From assembly GCA_019637155.1 (NCBI GenBank), contig JAHBWE010000004.1, positions 310,001 to 374,000 of the forward strand: a stretch of DNA of 64,000 bases. Reading direction: 5' to 3'. The DNA is from Labilithrix sp. GTDB taxonomy: Bacteria; Myxococcota_A; Polyangia; Polyangiales; Polyangiaceae. Below, one piece after another: positions 1 to 8,584 of this stretch. The notes under the pieces were generated by a model, which saw only the letters and a program-made list of their open reading frames with translations, was not told the origin of the DNA and ran no database searches. Position 1 is the first letter of the stretch. Each line of letters opens with the position of its first letter. Made by a program: the position numbers and the translations under genes.

Positions 1-221
1 ATTTCGTGGAACGATGGAAGCGTGAGCTCCGCCAAGAAGGCCGCGAAGAGGGGCAGCAGGTTGCGACGCGCGACGCGCTCGTGCTCGTGCTTCGCGCACG
101 GTTCGGGGGCGTCGAGCCTGCGACGGAGCAGACCCTCCAGGCGGCCTCGCTCGAGCAGCTCTCGCGCTGGCTCGAGCGCGCGGTGACCGCCGCGACCGCC
201 GCCGAGGTCTTCGCGACGTAG
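1..221 (+). CDS. C-terminal end of a DUF4351/Rpn-like protein (5' partial)
   Basis: The reading frame is open to the left edge, so only about the last 72 residues are seen. They begin with a charged stretch rich in Arg, Glu, Gly and Gln (RQEGREEGQQ), followed by a helical pattern with LVLRARFG, AASLEQLSRWLERA and a final TAAEVFAT. This charged 'REEGR' run followed by LxLRxRFG and SLExLxxWxxRA is the usual tail (DUF4351) of Rpn/PD-(D/E)XK transposase-like or DUF4351 proteins. The catalytic part would lie outside the window, so function cannot be judged. The GTG at 6 is an internal codon rather than a start. Confidence 0.55.
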   Translation, partial: FVERWKRELRQEGREEGQQVATRDALVLVLRARFGGVEPATEQTLQAASLEQLSRWLERAVTAATAAEVFAT

Positions 222-396
222 CTCGCGCGGTCGAGCTCGAGCCGACGGGTGCGTCTGGGCTTCGACGTCCTGTCGGGAGACCGACACGCCGTAGCGCGCA
301 GAAGCTCGCGATTTCGCGGTCCTTCACGCTGGCCTCGCTCTTGCTCCGTCCAGACCGGAGGAGCGCGGTCATGGAAAACTGGTACCTCAGCTAAGG

Positions 397-1899
397 TCAG
401 TAGTGGCCCTTCGTGCGGCGGGCGGCGTCGCGGTCCTTGTCGCGGCGCTTCTCCTTGTCGCGCGTCTTCGCGCGGCGCGCGCGGGCGGCGGCCTCCTCGC
501 TACCCTTGATCGAGGCGAGGGGCCAGAGCGTCTTGTCGATGCGCGCGAGGCCTGCGCCGACGACGGCGTCGATGACCTCGCGCGCCGACTTGTAGCAGGC
601 GCTCGACTCGTCGAGCGGGACGCGGCCGTCGAGGTTCACGAGGATGTCGTCGCGCCGGTACTGCTCGTCGACCTTGCGCTGATCGAGCTGGCGCATCGCC
701 TCGCCGCGCGAGAGACGCCGGCCCGCGCCGTGGTTCACGGAGTAGCCGCTCTTCGCCGCGTCCGCCTCCGGCATGAGGATGTAGCTGAAGTCGCGGTTCG
801 AGCCGGGGATGAGGACGGGATGCCCGGTGTCCTGCCAGATCGTGCCTGCGAGCGCGGGATGGCCGCCGGGGAACGCGCGCGTCGCACCCTTCCGATGCAC
901 CCAGACCTTCCCGAGCTCGGGATGCGTCTCGGCCTGCACGAGGTTGTGGCTGATCTCGTAGACGAGCTCGAGGTCCTCCTTGAACACCTTGCGGAAGGCC
1001 TCCGCGATCTGCTCGTAGATGACGAGGCGATTCAGGATGGCGTAGTTGCCGCCCGCCGCGACGGCGTTGAGGTAGCCGCGAAAGTGCTTCGAGTCGGGCG
1101 TGAAGTAGCCGAGATCGAGGTCGGTGATCTCGTCCGGCTTCTCGGCCTTCGCGAGCTGGAAGTAGTTGGTCGCGAGGCCGTGGCCGAAGCCGCGTGAGCC
1201 GGTGTGCACCTGCACGAAGAGCGTGCCGGTCTGCACGCAGCGCTGCAGCTCGATGAAGTGGTTGCCGCCGCCGAGCGAGCCGAGCTGATCGAGGCCGCGC
1301 TCCGGCGAGCCCTTGCCGCCCCACGGGATGTCCCACGTGTCGTCGACCGGGATGCGATGACGCTCCGCGCGCGAGCGATCGAAGCTCGCGCCGTATTTGT
1401 CGACGTAGTGCTCGGCGCCGCCGCGCACGAGGCTCTGCAGCTCCTTCTTCGAGAGCGCGCCGAGCTTCACGCTCCGCCCTCCCGCCCCGAGGTTCACGCG
1501 CTTCGTCACCTCGCGGTTGAACTCGAGCTTCCGGTCCGGCGTCGCGAGCTCGGCGGGCACCTTGCTCTCCGCGCTCATCATCCCGCAGCCGATGTCGAAG
1601 CCGACCGGGCCCATCGCGACCGCGCCCTCGTCGCGATCGGTGAGGATGACGCAGCCGACCGGGACGCCGTAGCCGTAGTGCACGTCCGGCGTGACGCAGA
1701 CGAGCTTCGCGCCGGGGAAGCGCGTCGCGTTCACGACCTGGCGATAGAGCGTGGGCTCCGCCTCGGTGAGGAGCTTCTCCGTGAGGAAGAGGCGCACCGG
1801 CACGTCGCCGGTGTCGCCCGTCTCGAGGCGGTAATAGCCGTCCTGGAAGACGGCACGCCGCTTCCAATCACCTTCGTGGACGAGCTCGACCCGCGGCAT
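397..1899 (-). CDS. rtcB: RtcB-family RNA-splicing ligase
   Basis: 500 residues from the ATG at 1899; an upstream in-frame ATG at 1935 would add 12 unconserved residues. RtcB joins 2',3'-cyclic phosphate or 3'-phosphate RNA ends to 5'-OH ends using GTP and Mn2+, in tRNA repair or splicing. The metal and guanylate ligands are visible: D102 and C105 in GFDIGCGM, N213-H214 in GGGNHFIE, H232 in VHTGSRG, H318 in EISHNL, and the guanylylated H390 in NHGAGR. The C-terminal 35 residues are a basic tail (RRAKTRDKEKRRDKD) that the core enzyme does not need. It lies 22 bases after the alcohol dehydrogenase gene and is probably co-transcribed with it. No archease or RtcR/RtcA gene is adjacent, unlike the enterobacterial operon. 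Confidence 0.93.
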   Translation of the reverse strand: MPRVELVHEGDWKRRAVFQDGYYRLETGDTGDVPVRLFLTEKLLTEAEPTLYRQVVNATRFPGAKLVCVTPDVHYGYGVPVGCVILTDRDEGAVAMGPVGFDIGCGMMSAESKVPAELATPDRKLEFNREVTKRVNLGAGGRSVKLGALSKKELQSLVRGGAEHYVDKYGASFDRSRAERHRIPVDDTWDIPWGGKGSPERGLDQLGSLGGGNHFIELQRCVQTGTLFVQVHTGSRGFGHGLATNYFQLAKAEKPDEITDLDLGYFTPDSKHFRGYLNAVAAGGNYAILNRLVIYEQIAEAFRKVFKEDLELVYEISHNLVQAETHPELGKVWVHRKGATRAFPGGHPALAGTIWQDTGHPVLIPGSNRDFSYILMPEADAAKSGYSVNHGAGRRLSRGEAMRQLDQRKVDEQYRRDDILVNLDGRVPLDESSACYKSAREVIDAVVGAGLARIDKTLWPLASIKGSEEAAARARRAKTRDKEKRRDKDRDAARRTKGHY

Positions 1900-1921
1900 G
1901 GCGCGAGAAGATGAGCACGGA

Positions 1922-2959
1922 TCAATCCACCGCAAGCACGATCTTGCCGAACGCCTTCCGCGCCTCGAGCAGGCGATGCGCCTCCACCGCGTCCCACAGC
2001 GGCATCACGCGATCGACGACCGGTCGCAGCTTGCCCGCCTCGACGTGGCGCAGGATCCCGAAGAGGTCGCCCTTCGATCCCATCGTCGAGCCGAGGACCT
2101 GGACCTGACGGAAGAAGACGTGGCGCAGATCGATCTGCGGAGTGAAGCCCGCGGTCGCGCCGCAGGTGACGACGCGGCCGCCCGCCGTCGCGGCGACGAT
2201 GCTCTTCGCGAGGACCTCACCGCCGACGTGCTCGACGACGAGGTCGACGCCGCGCTTGCCGGTGAGGCGCTTGCACTCTGCAACGAAGTCCTGGGTCGTG
2301 TAGTTGATCACCTCGTCGGCGCCGAGCTCCTTCGCGCGCTTCGCCTTCTCGTCGGTGCTCGTCGTCGCGAAGACGCGTGCACCATGCATCTTCGCGATCT
2401 GGATCGCCGCGCTCGACACGCCGCTGCCGGCCGCCTGGACGAGGACGGTGTGCCCCGCCTGGATCGCGCCCTTCTTCACGACCATGTTCCACGCCGTGAG
2501 GAAGCAGAGCGGCAGCGCGGCGGCGTCCTCGAACGACAGCGCGCGCGGCTTCGGGAGCAGGTTCGCGTCGGGGACGACGACGTGGCGCGAATACCCTCCC
2601 TGGGTGTTCTCCCCGAGGATGCGGTAGTGCCTGCACAATACATCGCTCCCGGAAAGACAAGATTCGCATGAGCCGCAACTGAGACCCGGGTTCACGACGA
2701 CGTGATCGCCGACGTTGGCGCCTTTTGCACCGGGTCCGAGCGCTTCGACCTCACCGGAAATGTCCGCGCCCAGCCGATGCGGGAACTCGTATCTGAAATG
2801 TGGCAGGCCACGCCGGCCCCAGATGTCGATGTGATTGAGCGCGACCGCGCGCACGCGTATGCGGACTTCGCGCGGTCCGGGCTCGAATAGCTCGATCGTC
2901 TTGCGCTCGAGCACCTCCGGTCCGCCGGTCGCCATCATCACCATCGCCTCGGTCTGCAT
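1922..2959 (-). CDS. Zinc-type medium-chain alcohol dehydrogenase / quinone oxidoreductase
   Basis: About 345 residues from the ATG at 2959; a GTG at 2977 would add six residues. The GroES-like N-terminal half includes GGPEVLE and ALNHIDIWGR. The structural-zinc cysteine cluster CGSCESCLSGSDVLC sits near residues 94-108. The Rossmann half holds VLVQAAGSGVSSAAIQIAK, a variant of the GxGxxG nucleotide-binding turn. These define the NAD(P)H-dependent MDR superfamily; length and layout match the zinc-containing alcohol dehydrogenase/quinone oxidoreductase group. Substrate is unknown. It is the first gene of a two-gene minus-strand unit with rtcB and is divergent from the metzincin-like lipoprotein, with about 107 bases between the starts for both promoters. 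Confidence 0.88.
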   Translation of the reverse strand: MQTEAMVMMATGGPEVLERKTIELFEPGPREVRIRVRAVALNHIDIWGRRGLPHFRYEFPHRLGADISGEVEALGPGAKGANVGDHVVVNPGLSCGSCESCLSGSDVLCRHYRILGENTQGGYSRHVVVPDANLLPKPRALSFEDAAALPLCFLTAWNMVVKKGAIQAGHTVLVQAAGSGVSSAAIQIAKMHGARVFATTSTDEKAKRAKELGADEVINYTTQDFVAECKRLTGKRGVDLVVEHVGGEVLAKSIVAATAGGRVVTCGATAGFTPQIDLRHVFFRQVQVLGSTMGSKGDLFGILRHVEAGKLRPVVDRVMPLWDAVEAHRLLEARKAFGKIVLAVD

Positions 2960-3066
2960 CGTTGCCGGATCGTACACGCTCCCTTTCCAATGACATGTGT
3001 CACATCGCGATTGTCGATCCCGCGATCGTGAGACAGAGTGCGCGCCGTTCGCCGCCGGAGGTTTCC

Positions 3067-4548
3067 ATGCGCAAGTCGATCGTCGCTGCCGTTGCTCTTG
3101 CTCTCGTCGCGGGTTGCACGGCCGCCACCACGGAGGAAGGCATCGAGACCACGAACCTCACGAACGACATGCCGGCGCGCCTCACGCGCTCGCTGAAGAT
3201 CACCGAGGTCGCGGCCTACCAGGGCCTCAAGACGACGATCGCGAAGAACGGCGCCGCCGTCGCGGCGTCGCTCCCGATCCTCGCCGGTCGTGACGCGATG
3301 GTCCGCGTCTACGTCACGCCGACGAGCACGGCGACGAGCGAGCCGGTGACGGCGGTCCTCGAGGTGGCGGACGACGACGGCGACGTCGTGACCTTCTCCG
3401 ATACGAAGACGCTCTCGGGTGCCTCGGTCGAGAGCGACCTCGCGACGACGTTCAACTTCACGGTGCCGGGCGCGTCGCTCCCCGCCGGCGCGAAGTTCAA
3501 GGTCTCCCTCACCTCCGCGAGCGGCACGCCGCTCACCGGCGCCGCGAGCGACGCGCGCTTCCCGAAGAATGGCGCGCGCACCGACTTCGGCGCGCGGACG
3601 ACGGCGCAGAAGCTCCGCATCGTGCTCGTCCCGATCAAGTACACCTTCGGCGGCGCCAACTTCTTGCCCGACACGACGCCGGCGCAGCTCGACCTCCAGC
3701 GCCGCACGTTCATGCAGCTCTACCCGCTGTCGGACGTCGAGATCTCGATGCACGCGCCGTTCGAGTTCAACCAGGAGATCAAGTCGAACGGCACCGGCAT
3801 CAGCGCGCTCCTCCGCGCGATGCTCACGCTCCGCGCGCAGGACGGCATCGCGAACGACGTCTACTACTACGGTTGGTTCACGACGAAGGCGACGTTCCAG
3901 GAGTACTGCGCGGCGGGCTGCGTGACCGGCCTCTCCGGCCTCTACGGTCCGGACGCGGTCACGGGGCGCGCGAGCGTCGGCGTCGGCTACACCGGCGCGT
4001 CGAGCGCGATGACGATGGCGCACGAGATCGGCCACGCGCACGGCCGCCCGCACGCGCCGTGCGGCGGGGCGGCGGGTCCGGACCCGGCCTTCCCGAACCC
4101 GGAGGGCGGCATCGGCGCGTGGGGCTACGCGCCGTCGAGCCAGCGGCTCGTCGATCCCGCCACCGCGAAGGACCTCATGGGCTACTGCCAGCCGAAGTGG
4201 ATCAGCGGCTACAACTACAACAAGCTGCTCGAGCGCCTCACGTACGTGAACGCGCAGGCGGCCGCCGCGCCGCCGCCGGGCTCGTTCGCGGTGAAGCACC
4301 CGTTCCAGTTCGTCGAGGTGAGCCCCGACGGCGAGCTCAGCTTCGGCGAGCGCATCAAGCTCGCGGAGGAGCCGACCGGCGACGACACGCGCGCGGTCAC
4401 CTTCGAGGACGCGAACGGCAAGACGATCTCCACCGGCCAGGCGGTCTTCACCCCGTACGACCACGTCGGCGGCGGCTACCTCCTCGTCCCCGAGGACGTC
4501 GAGTTCTCCGCCGTCGACATCGCCGGCCTCGGCCGCGCGACGCGCTGA
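3067..4548 (+). CDS. Metzincin-like zinc metalloprotease lipoprotein
   Basis: 493 residues from the ATG at 3067, chosen because a GGAGG sits six bases upstream and a lipoprotein signal follows (MRKSIVAAVALALVAGC, lipidated Cys near 17). A perfect metzincin zinc-binding motif HExxHxxGxxH reads HEIGHAHGRPH at residues 319-329, and about 40 residues later DLMGYC is a plausible Met-turn. The approximately 300 residues before the catalytic domain look like beta-rich domains (PVTAVLEVADDDGDV). It is therefore predicted to be an exported, outer-membrane-anchored or released protease. It resembles M66/M12-type secreted proteases, but I cannot assign a MEROPS family. The C-terminal segment after the Met-turn may be another small beta domain. 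Confidence 0.82.
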   Translation: MRKSIVAAVALALVAGCTAATTEEGIETTNLTNDMPARLTRSLKITEVAAYQGLKTTIAKNGAAVAASLPILAGRDAMVRVYVTPTSTATSEPVTAVLEVADDDGDVVTFSDTKTLSGASVESDLATTFNFTVPGASLPAGAKFKVSLTSASGTPLTGAASDARFPKNGARTDFGARTTAQKLRIVLVPIKYTFGGANFLPDTTPAQLDLQRRTFMQLYPLSDVEISMHAPFEFNQEIKSNGTGISALLRAMLTLRAQDGIANDVYYYGWFTTKATFQEYCAAGCVTGLSGLYGPDAVTGRASVGVGYTGASSAMTMAHEIGHAHGRPHAPCGGAAGPDPAFPNPEGGIGAWGYAPSSQRLVDPATAKDLMGYCQPKWISGYNYNKLLERLTYVNAQAAAAPPPGSFAVKHPFQFVEVSPDGELSFGERIKLAEEPTGDDTRAVTFEDANGKTISTGQAVFTPYDHVGGGYLLVPEDVEFSAVDIAGLGRATR

Positions 4549-4561
4549 GCGCGGGGCCAAT

Positions 4562-5158
4562 TCAAGCGAGGAGCTCGCGGACCTTGGTCGCGCCGTCGGT
4601 CGAGCGGACGGCGTGGCTCAGCGCGAGCGTCTCGACGAGGACGTTGCGGTAGACGAGGTGGACGTCGTCGACGTCGACCTCGCGCGGGGCGCCGTCGCGT
4701 TCGTCGAGGGGCTCGAGCGCGGCGTCGACGTGCTCGTTCACGAACGCGAGGATGTGCGGCTGTTCGATCGCCATCACGTCTTCGAGCTCGAGCGGCTCGT
4801 CGCTGTGGCTCGCGCGGAGCTCCTCCTCGAGCTCGAGCGCGGCGTCGGCGGCGGCGCGCTCGTCCTCGCTCACCTCCGCGAGGCGCGCGCCGAAGGCCCG
4901 CTCGAAGCCGAGCCACACGGTGATGGTGAGGAAGTACCCGAGCGCGAGGGCGGTCTCGTCGAGGGGGCGCGCGAGGATCTCCGCCGCTTGCTGGGCGAGC
5001 GCGGGCTGCGTCCGTTCGAAGCGCTCGAACGCGTCGTCGAGCTCCGACTTCGTGCCGAGGCCGTTGTCGGCGAGCTCCTCTTCGACGCGATCGAGCACCT
5101 CGCGCGCGACGACGGCGTGCGGCGGCACCGGCCTAATCGCTGCGCCTCGGACCCACAT
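4562..5158 (-). CDS. Conserved hypothetical acidic protein
   Basis: 198 residues, rich in Glu, Asp, Ala and Leu. No signal peptide or clear catalytic motif is visible. The middle (ALALGYFLTITVWLGFERAFG) is a hydrophobic helix, and the flanking parts look helical and charged. Its codon use matches neighbouring real genes, while the other long frames here look like shadows. The start is GC-rich with no clear ribosome site, so the N-terminus could be shorter, for example at the GTG for VAREVLDRVEEEL. It ends 13 bases from the convergent metzincin gene. Family not recognised. Confidence 0.6.
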   Translation of the reverse strand: MWVRGAAIRPVPPHAVVAREVLDRVEEELADNGLGTKSELDDAFERFERTQPALAQQAAEILARPLDETALALGYFLTITVWLGFERAFGARLAEVSEDERAAADAALELEEELRASHSDEPLELEDVMAIEQPHILAFVNEHVDAALEPLDERDGAPREVDVDDVHLVYRNVLVETLALSHAVRSTDGATKVRELLA

Positions 5159-5182
5159 GGCTCTATGCGACCTTCGTGGAAT

Positions 5183-5728
5183 TCATAGCACGCGGCGGAT
5201 CAGGACGCGCGCCGCCCAGCCGTAGCCGGCGAGGAGCGCGAGCCACGAGAGGAGGACGCCGCGGCCGAGCGGCGTCTGCGCGATGGGGGCGCCGCCGAAC
5301 GCGCCGTGGTACTGCGCGAAAGACGCGCTCACGGCGAGGCGCTTCGCGGCGAGGAGGGTGCCGCCGGCGAGCAAGACGACGAGGACGGCGCCGAGCTTGA
5401 GGAGCGCCGAGCCGCGCTTCGCGAGGGCCCACGGCGCTCCGAGCGCGAAGCCGATCGGCACGGTCGCCGCCGCGAGCACGACGAGGACGAGGTCGATCGC
5501 GGAGGGGATGCGCGTGAAGCGGATGAGATAGAGGTAGGACCAGTCGCCGTGGAGCGCGACCGCGTACCCCACCACCGGTCCGAACACGACGAGGCCGAAC
5601 CCGAGCGCGACGAGGAAGGGGCGCGCGAGGACGAGCGGCACTTCGGAGCGCGCGAGCTCCACGCGCGCGAGCCACGCCAGCCCCAGCCCGAGCAGCAGGC
5701 CGACGACCGGCGCGAGAGGGAGCGGCAT
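5183..5728 (-). CDS. Small multi-pass membrane protein
   Basis: 181 residues with about five hydrophobic segments: VVGLLLGLGLAWLA near residue 8, an FLVALGFGLVVFGPVVGYAVAL stretch near 38-60, LVLVVLAAATVPIGFALG near 80, LKLGAVLVVLLAGGTLLA near 110 and VLLSWLALLAGYGWAA near 158. No conserved motif was recognised. It is transcribed divergently from larB, with 76 bases between starts. It could be an inner-membrane protein of unknown role; nothing ties it to the Lar pathway beyond position. Confidence 0.6.
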   Translation of the reverse strand: MPLPLAPVVGLLLGLGLAWLARVELARSEVPLVLARPFLVALGFGLVVFGPVVGYAVALHGDWSYLYLIRFTRIPSAIDLVLVVLAAATVPIGFALGAPWALAKRGSALLKLGAVLVVLLAGGTLLAAKRLAVSASFAQYHGAFGGAPIAQTPLGRGVLLSWLALLAGYGWAARVLIRRVL

Positions 5729-5804
5729 GCCCGTCGTTATAGTCGAACCGAACGCGCCGGGGAGGGTGCTGGTCTCGCTCGGGGCCTTCGGCTAAAGAGC
5801 GGGC

Positions 5805-6566
5805 GTGGATGAAGCGCGCCTGACCGAGCTGCTCAATCGCGTGAAGAGCGGCGCCGCCGACGTGGCCGCCGCGGTCGCGGAGCTGCGGCAGCTCCCGTTC
5901 GCGGACCTCGGCTACGCGATGGTCGATCATCATCGCGCGCTGCGGCAGGGCGTGCCGGAGGTCATCCTCGGCGACGGCAAGACGGCGGAGCAGATCACGG
6001 GCATCGCGCGCGAGCTGGCGCGGACGGGCCAGAACGTCCTCGTCACGCGCATCGACGACGTGAAGGCCGCCGCGCTGCTGCGCGAGCTCCCGGCCGCGAA
6101 GCACCACGCGCTCGCGCGCACGTGCACGCTGGAGCACGGCGCGATCCCGCCGCTCGCCGCCGGCCACAAGGTGGCGCTCGTGAGCGCGGGCACGAGCGAC
6201 ATGCCGATCGCGGAGGAGTGCGCGGAGACGATGCGCATGCTCGGCGTCGACTTCGATCGCGTGTTCGACGTCGGCGTCGCGGGCATTCACCGGTTGCTCC
6301 ATCGCCGTCCGATGCTCGAGGGCGCCTCGGTCATCATCGTCGTCGCGGGCATGGAGGGCGCGCTCGCGAGCGTCGTCGGCGGCCTCGTCGACTGCCCGGT
6401 CATCGCGGTCCCGACCTCGATCGGCTACGGCGCCGCGATGAACGGCCAGACCGCCCTCTTCGGCATGCTGACGAGCTGCGCCAGCGGCATCACCGTCGTC
6501 AACATCGACAACGGCTTCGGCGCCGCCTTCGCCGCCGCCCGCATCCTCCGAAAGACGAAGCGATGA
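5805..6566 (+). CDS. larB: LarB, pyridinium-3,5-bisthiocarboxylate nucleotide carboxylase
   Basis: 253 residues from a GTG at 5805. LarB carboxylates and hydrolyses nicotinic acid adenine dinucleotide, the first step of the nickel-pincer nucleotide cofactor of lactate racemase and relatives. The C-terminal half is an AIR-carboxylase (PurE-like) fold: KVALVSAGTSDMPIAEE (the GTSD loop), a VGVAGIHRLL segment, VIIVVAGMEGALASVVGGL, and VIAVPTSIGYGAA. The N-terminal part has the LarB signature FADLGYAMVDHHRALRQGVPEVI. Length equals the usual 250 residues. The stop overlaps the larC start (ATGA), so the two are translationally coupled. Confidence 0.93.
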   Translation: MDEARLTELLNRVKSGAADVAAAVAELRQLPFADLGYAMVDHHRALRQGVPEVILGDGKTAEQITGIARELARTGQNVLVTRIDDVKAAALLRELPAAKHHALARTCTLEHGAIPPLAAGHKVALVSAGTSDMPIAEECAETMRMLGVDFDRVFDVGVAGIHRLLHRRPMLEGASVIIVVAGMEGALASVVGGLVDCPVIAVPTSIGYGAAMNGQTALFGMLTSCASGITVVNIDNGFGAAFAAARILRKTKR

Positions 6567-8323
6567 GCGCAAAGAAGAAGGCCCGCGCCCCCAAGCGCAG
6601 CGGTTCGACGACCGGCGCGAAGGCTTCCGGCTCGGGCGCGGGACGCGGTTCGACGGCCGGCGCAAAGGGCAAGCGCGAATCAGTGAGTATCGCGCGACAG
6701 CCAGTGCACGCGCACGCCGGCCGCACGCGTACGCACGCGGACCGCACGCATACGCACGAGCACACGCACGACGGGCATTCGCACCACCACGACCGTTCCG
6801 GCGCGCACGACCACGGCCATTCCCACTCCCACCATGATGAGGACGACGCTCACGAGCACCCTCACTCCACGAGCGTCGCAGGAGCGCGGGGCGGCAGTGG
6901 TCGCGGCGTCGCGGGAGCGCGGGGCGTGAGCGGCGGCTCGGTGGGTGGAGCACGCGTCGCGGCAGCGCCGCGTGGGGGCGGTTCGGCGAAGCGGGGGCGC
7001 GGCACCGGCGAAAACGCGCACGGTCACGCGCACGATGGTCATTCGCACACGCACACGCACGATGGCCATTCGCACTCGCACGGCGAGCATGCCGGGCCTC
7101 CCTCGCGGCCGCGGTTGGGGCGCGGGGTGGGGAAGGGGAAGATCCTCTTCTTCGATGCGCCGAGCGGGCTCGCGGGTGACATGATCATCGCGGCCCTCGT
7201 CGATCTCGGGGTGCCCGAGGTCGTCATCGAGGACGCGGTCGCGCAGCTGGACGTGGACGGGTTCCACCTTCACTTCGGGACGCGGGAGCGGAGCGGGATC
7301 GTCGCGACGTCGTTCGACGTGCACGTCGAGAAGAAGCAGCCCGTGCGGACGTGGGGCTCGATCAAGAAGCTTCTCTCCAAGGCGAGCCTCGCGCCCGCCG
7401 TGAAAGACCGCGCGATCGCTACGTTCGAGCGGCTCGCTGCCTCCGAGGCCCGCGTCCATCGCATGCCGATCGACGAAGTGCACTTCCACGAGGTGGGCTC
7501 CGTCGACGCGATCGTCGACGTCGTCGGCAGCGCCGCCGCGCTCGAGTGGCTCGACGCGAAGGTCGTCGTGTCGCCGCTCCCGATGGGCCACGGCCGCGTC
7601 CGCGCGCAGCACGGCGTCCTCCCGCTGCCGCCGCCCGCCGTCGTGGAGTGCCTCGCCGGGCTCGACACCTACGACGGCGGCCTCCCCTTCGAGTTCGTCA
7701 CGCCGACCGGCGCCGCGATCGTCGGCGCCCACGCGACCGGCTCCGCGCAGTGGCCCGCGATGAAGCCCGAGGTCTCCGGCTGGGGCGCAGGCACCGCCGA
7801 CCTGCCCGATCGACCGAACCTCCTCCGCGTCGTGCTCGGCACCGAGGTCGCGCCGGCGAAGAACAACAAGACGAACAAGACGAGAGCGACCCACGTCGTC
7901 CTCGAGGCGAACATCGACGACGCCACCGGCGAGCTCCTCGGCCACACCCTCGGCGCGCTCCTCGAGGCCGGCGCCGTCGACGCGTGGACGACGCCGATCA
8001 CGATGAAGAAGAGCCGCCCCGCCCAGACGCTGAGCGCGCTCGCGCCCGCCGAGATCGCGGACGACGTCGCGCGCGCGATGTTGCGCGAGTCGACGACGAT
8101 CGGCGTGCGGCGCCACGAGGTGGATCGCGTCGAGCGTCCGCGACGTGTCGCGAACGTCGACACCCGCTTCGGCGCCATCCCGGTGAAGATCGCCGGCGGA
8201 CCGTTCGGCGCTCCGCAACGGAAGCCGGAGCTCGACGCGTGCGCCGCCGCCGCGCGCGCCCACGGCGTGTCCGTCCGCGAGGTCATCGACGCGGCCATGG
8301 TCGCGAGCGCCGCGCTTCGTTGA
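6563..8323 (+). CDS. larC: LarC, nickel insertion protein with a long His-rich N-terminal extension
   Basis: 586 residues from the ATG at 6563, which overlaps the larB stop. LarC is the CTP-dependent nickel insertase that completes the nickel-pincer nucleotide. The family core starts near residue 192 (GKILFFDAPSGLAGDM) and runs to the end, including EVHFHEVGSVDAIVD and LEANIDDATGE. In Lactobacillus plantarum two ORFs are joined by a programmed frameshift; here the core is one uninterrupted frame. The first ~190 residues are not core: a basic Lys/Ser/Gly/Ala segment, then a His cluster at about 48-103 (roughly 20 His, often HxH or HSHxH), a Gly/Arg/Ala spacer, and a second cluster at about 153-176 (11 His). 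Many LarC proteins carry a short His-rich loop inside the core; here that position reads KKQPVRTWGSIKKLL and has none. The extension probably binds or stores nickel (inference). Confidence 0.9.
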   Translation: MSAKKKARAPKRSGSTTGAKASGSGAGRGSTAGAKGKRESVSIARQPVHAHAGRTRTHADRTHTHEHTHDGHSHHHDRSGAHDHGHSHSHHDEDDAHEHPHSTSVAGARGGSGRGVAGARGVSGGSVGGARVAAAPRGGGSAKRGRGTGENAHGHAHDGHSHTHTHDGHSHSHGEHAGPPSRPRLGRGVGKGKILFFDAPSGLAGDMIIAALVDLGVPEVVIEDAVAQLDVDGFHLHFGTRERSGIVATSFDVHVEKKQPVRTWGSIKKLLSKASLAPAVKDRAIATFERLAASEARVHRMPIDEVHFHEVGSVDAIVDVVGSAAALEWLDAKVVVSPLPMGHGRVRAQHGVLPLPPPAVVECLAGLDTYDGGLPFEFVTPTGAAIVGAHATGSAQWPAMKPEVSGWGAGTADLPDRPNLLRVVLGTEVAPAKNNKTNKTRATHVVLEANIDDATGELLGHTLGALLEAGAVDAWTTPITMKKSRPAQTLSALAPAEIADDVARAMLRESTTIGVRRHEVDRVERPRRVANVDTRFGAIPVKIAGGPFGAPQRKPELDACAAAARAHGVSVREVIDAAMVASAALR

Positions 8324-8584
8324 AATTGACAAAAAGCGCAAAATTGGCAGGCCGGCGTGCCTCGCCGCGAGCGCGCCCCGCCGGCGCGGTCGTCGCGCGA
8401 GCGCCGTCCTCCACACGTCGAAAAAAACAGGGCGAGCACGGCGGCGACGAGCTCGAGACCTGCGAGTGCGGGCTCGCCCGCGGGATGAGCCCATCCGCCC
8501 CGACGAAGTTCGCCCTTTTTTTTCCAACCCGATATGCTGCCTCGTCAGCACGACCGAGACGTCGTGCGATGGAGAGACGAGACG
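8324..8584. other. Intergenic region between larC and the FHA gene
   Basis: 261 bases with no convincing gene. It holds a TTGACA at 8326-8331 just after the larC stop but no matching -10 at the usual distance. It also has short A-runs near 8332 and 8423 and a run of eight or more T near 8517-8525 after a GC-rich stretch. The last could be a weak terminator or spacer before the FHA gene promoter. No repeat or clear hairpin was seen. Confidence 0.35.

Noticed and set aside
249..509. Small plus-strand frame overlapping the end of rtcB
   Set aside because: No conserved features, Arg/Gly/Ser-rich shadow composition, and overlaps a well-supported gene on the other strand.
2962..3066. Upstream start for the metzincin lipoprotein
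   Set aside because: Starting at 2962 would add 35 residues before the signal peptide; the ATG at 3067 has a GGAGG and a direct lipoprotein signal.
8326..8331. TTGACA as a -35 promoter box after larC
   Set aside because: No recognisable -10 box lies 16-18 bases downstream, and the element sits too far from the next start without other support.
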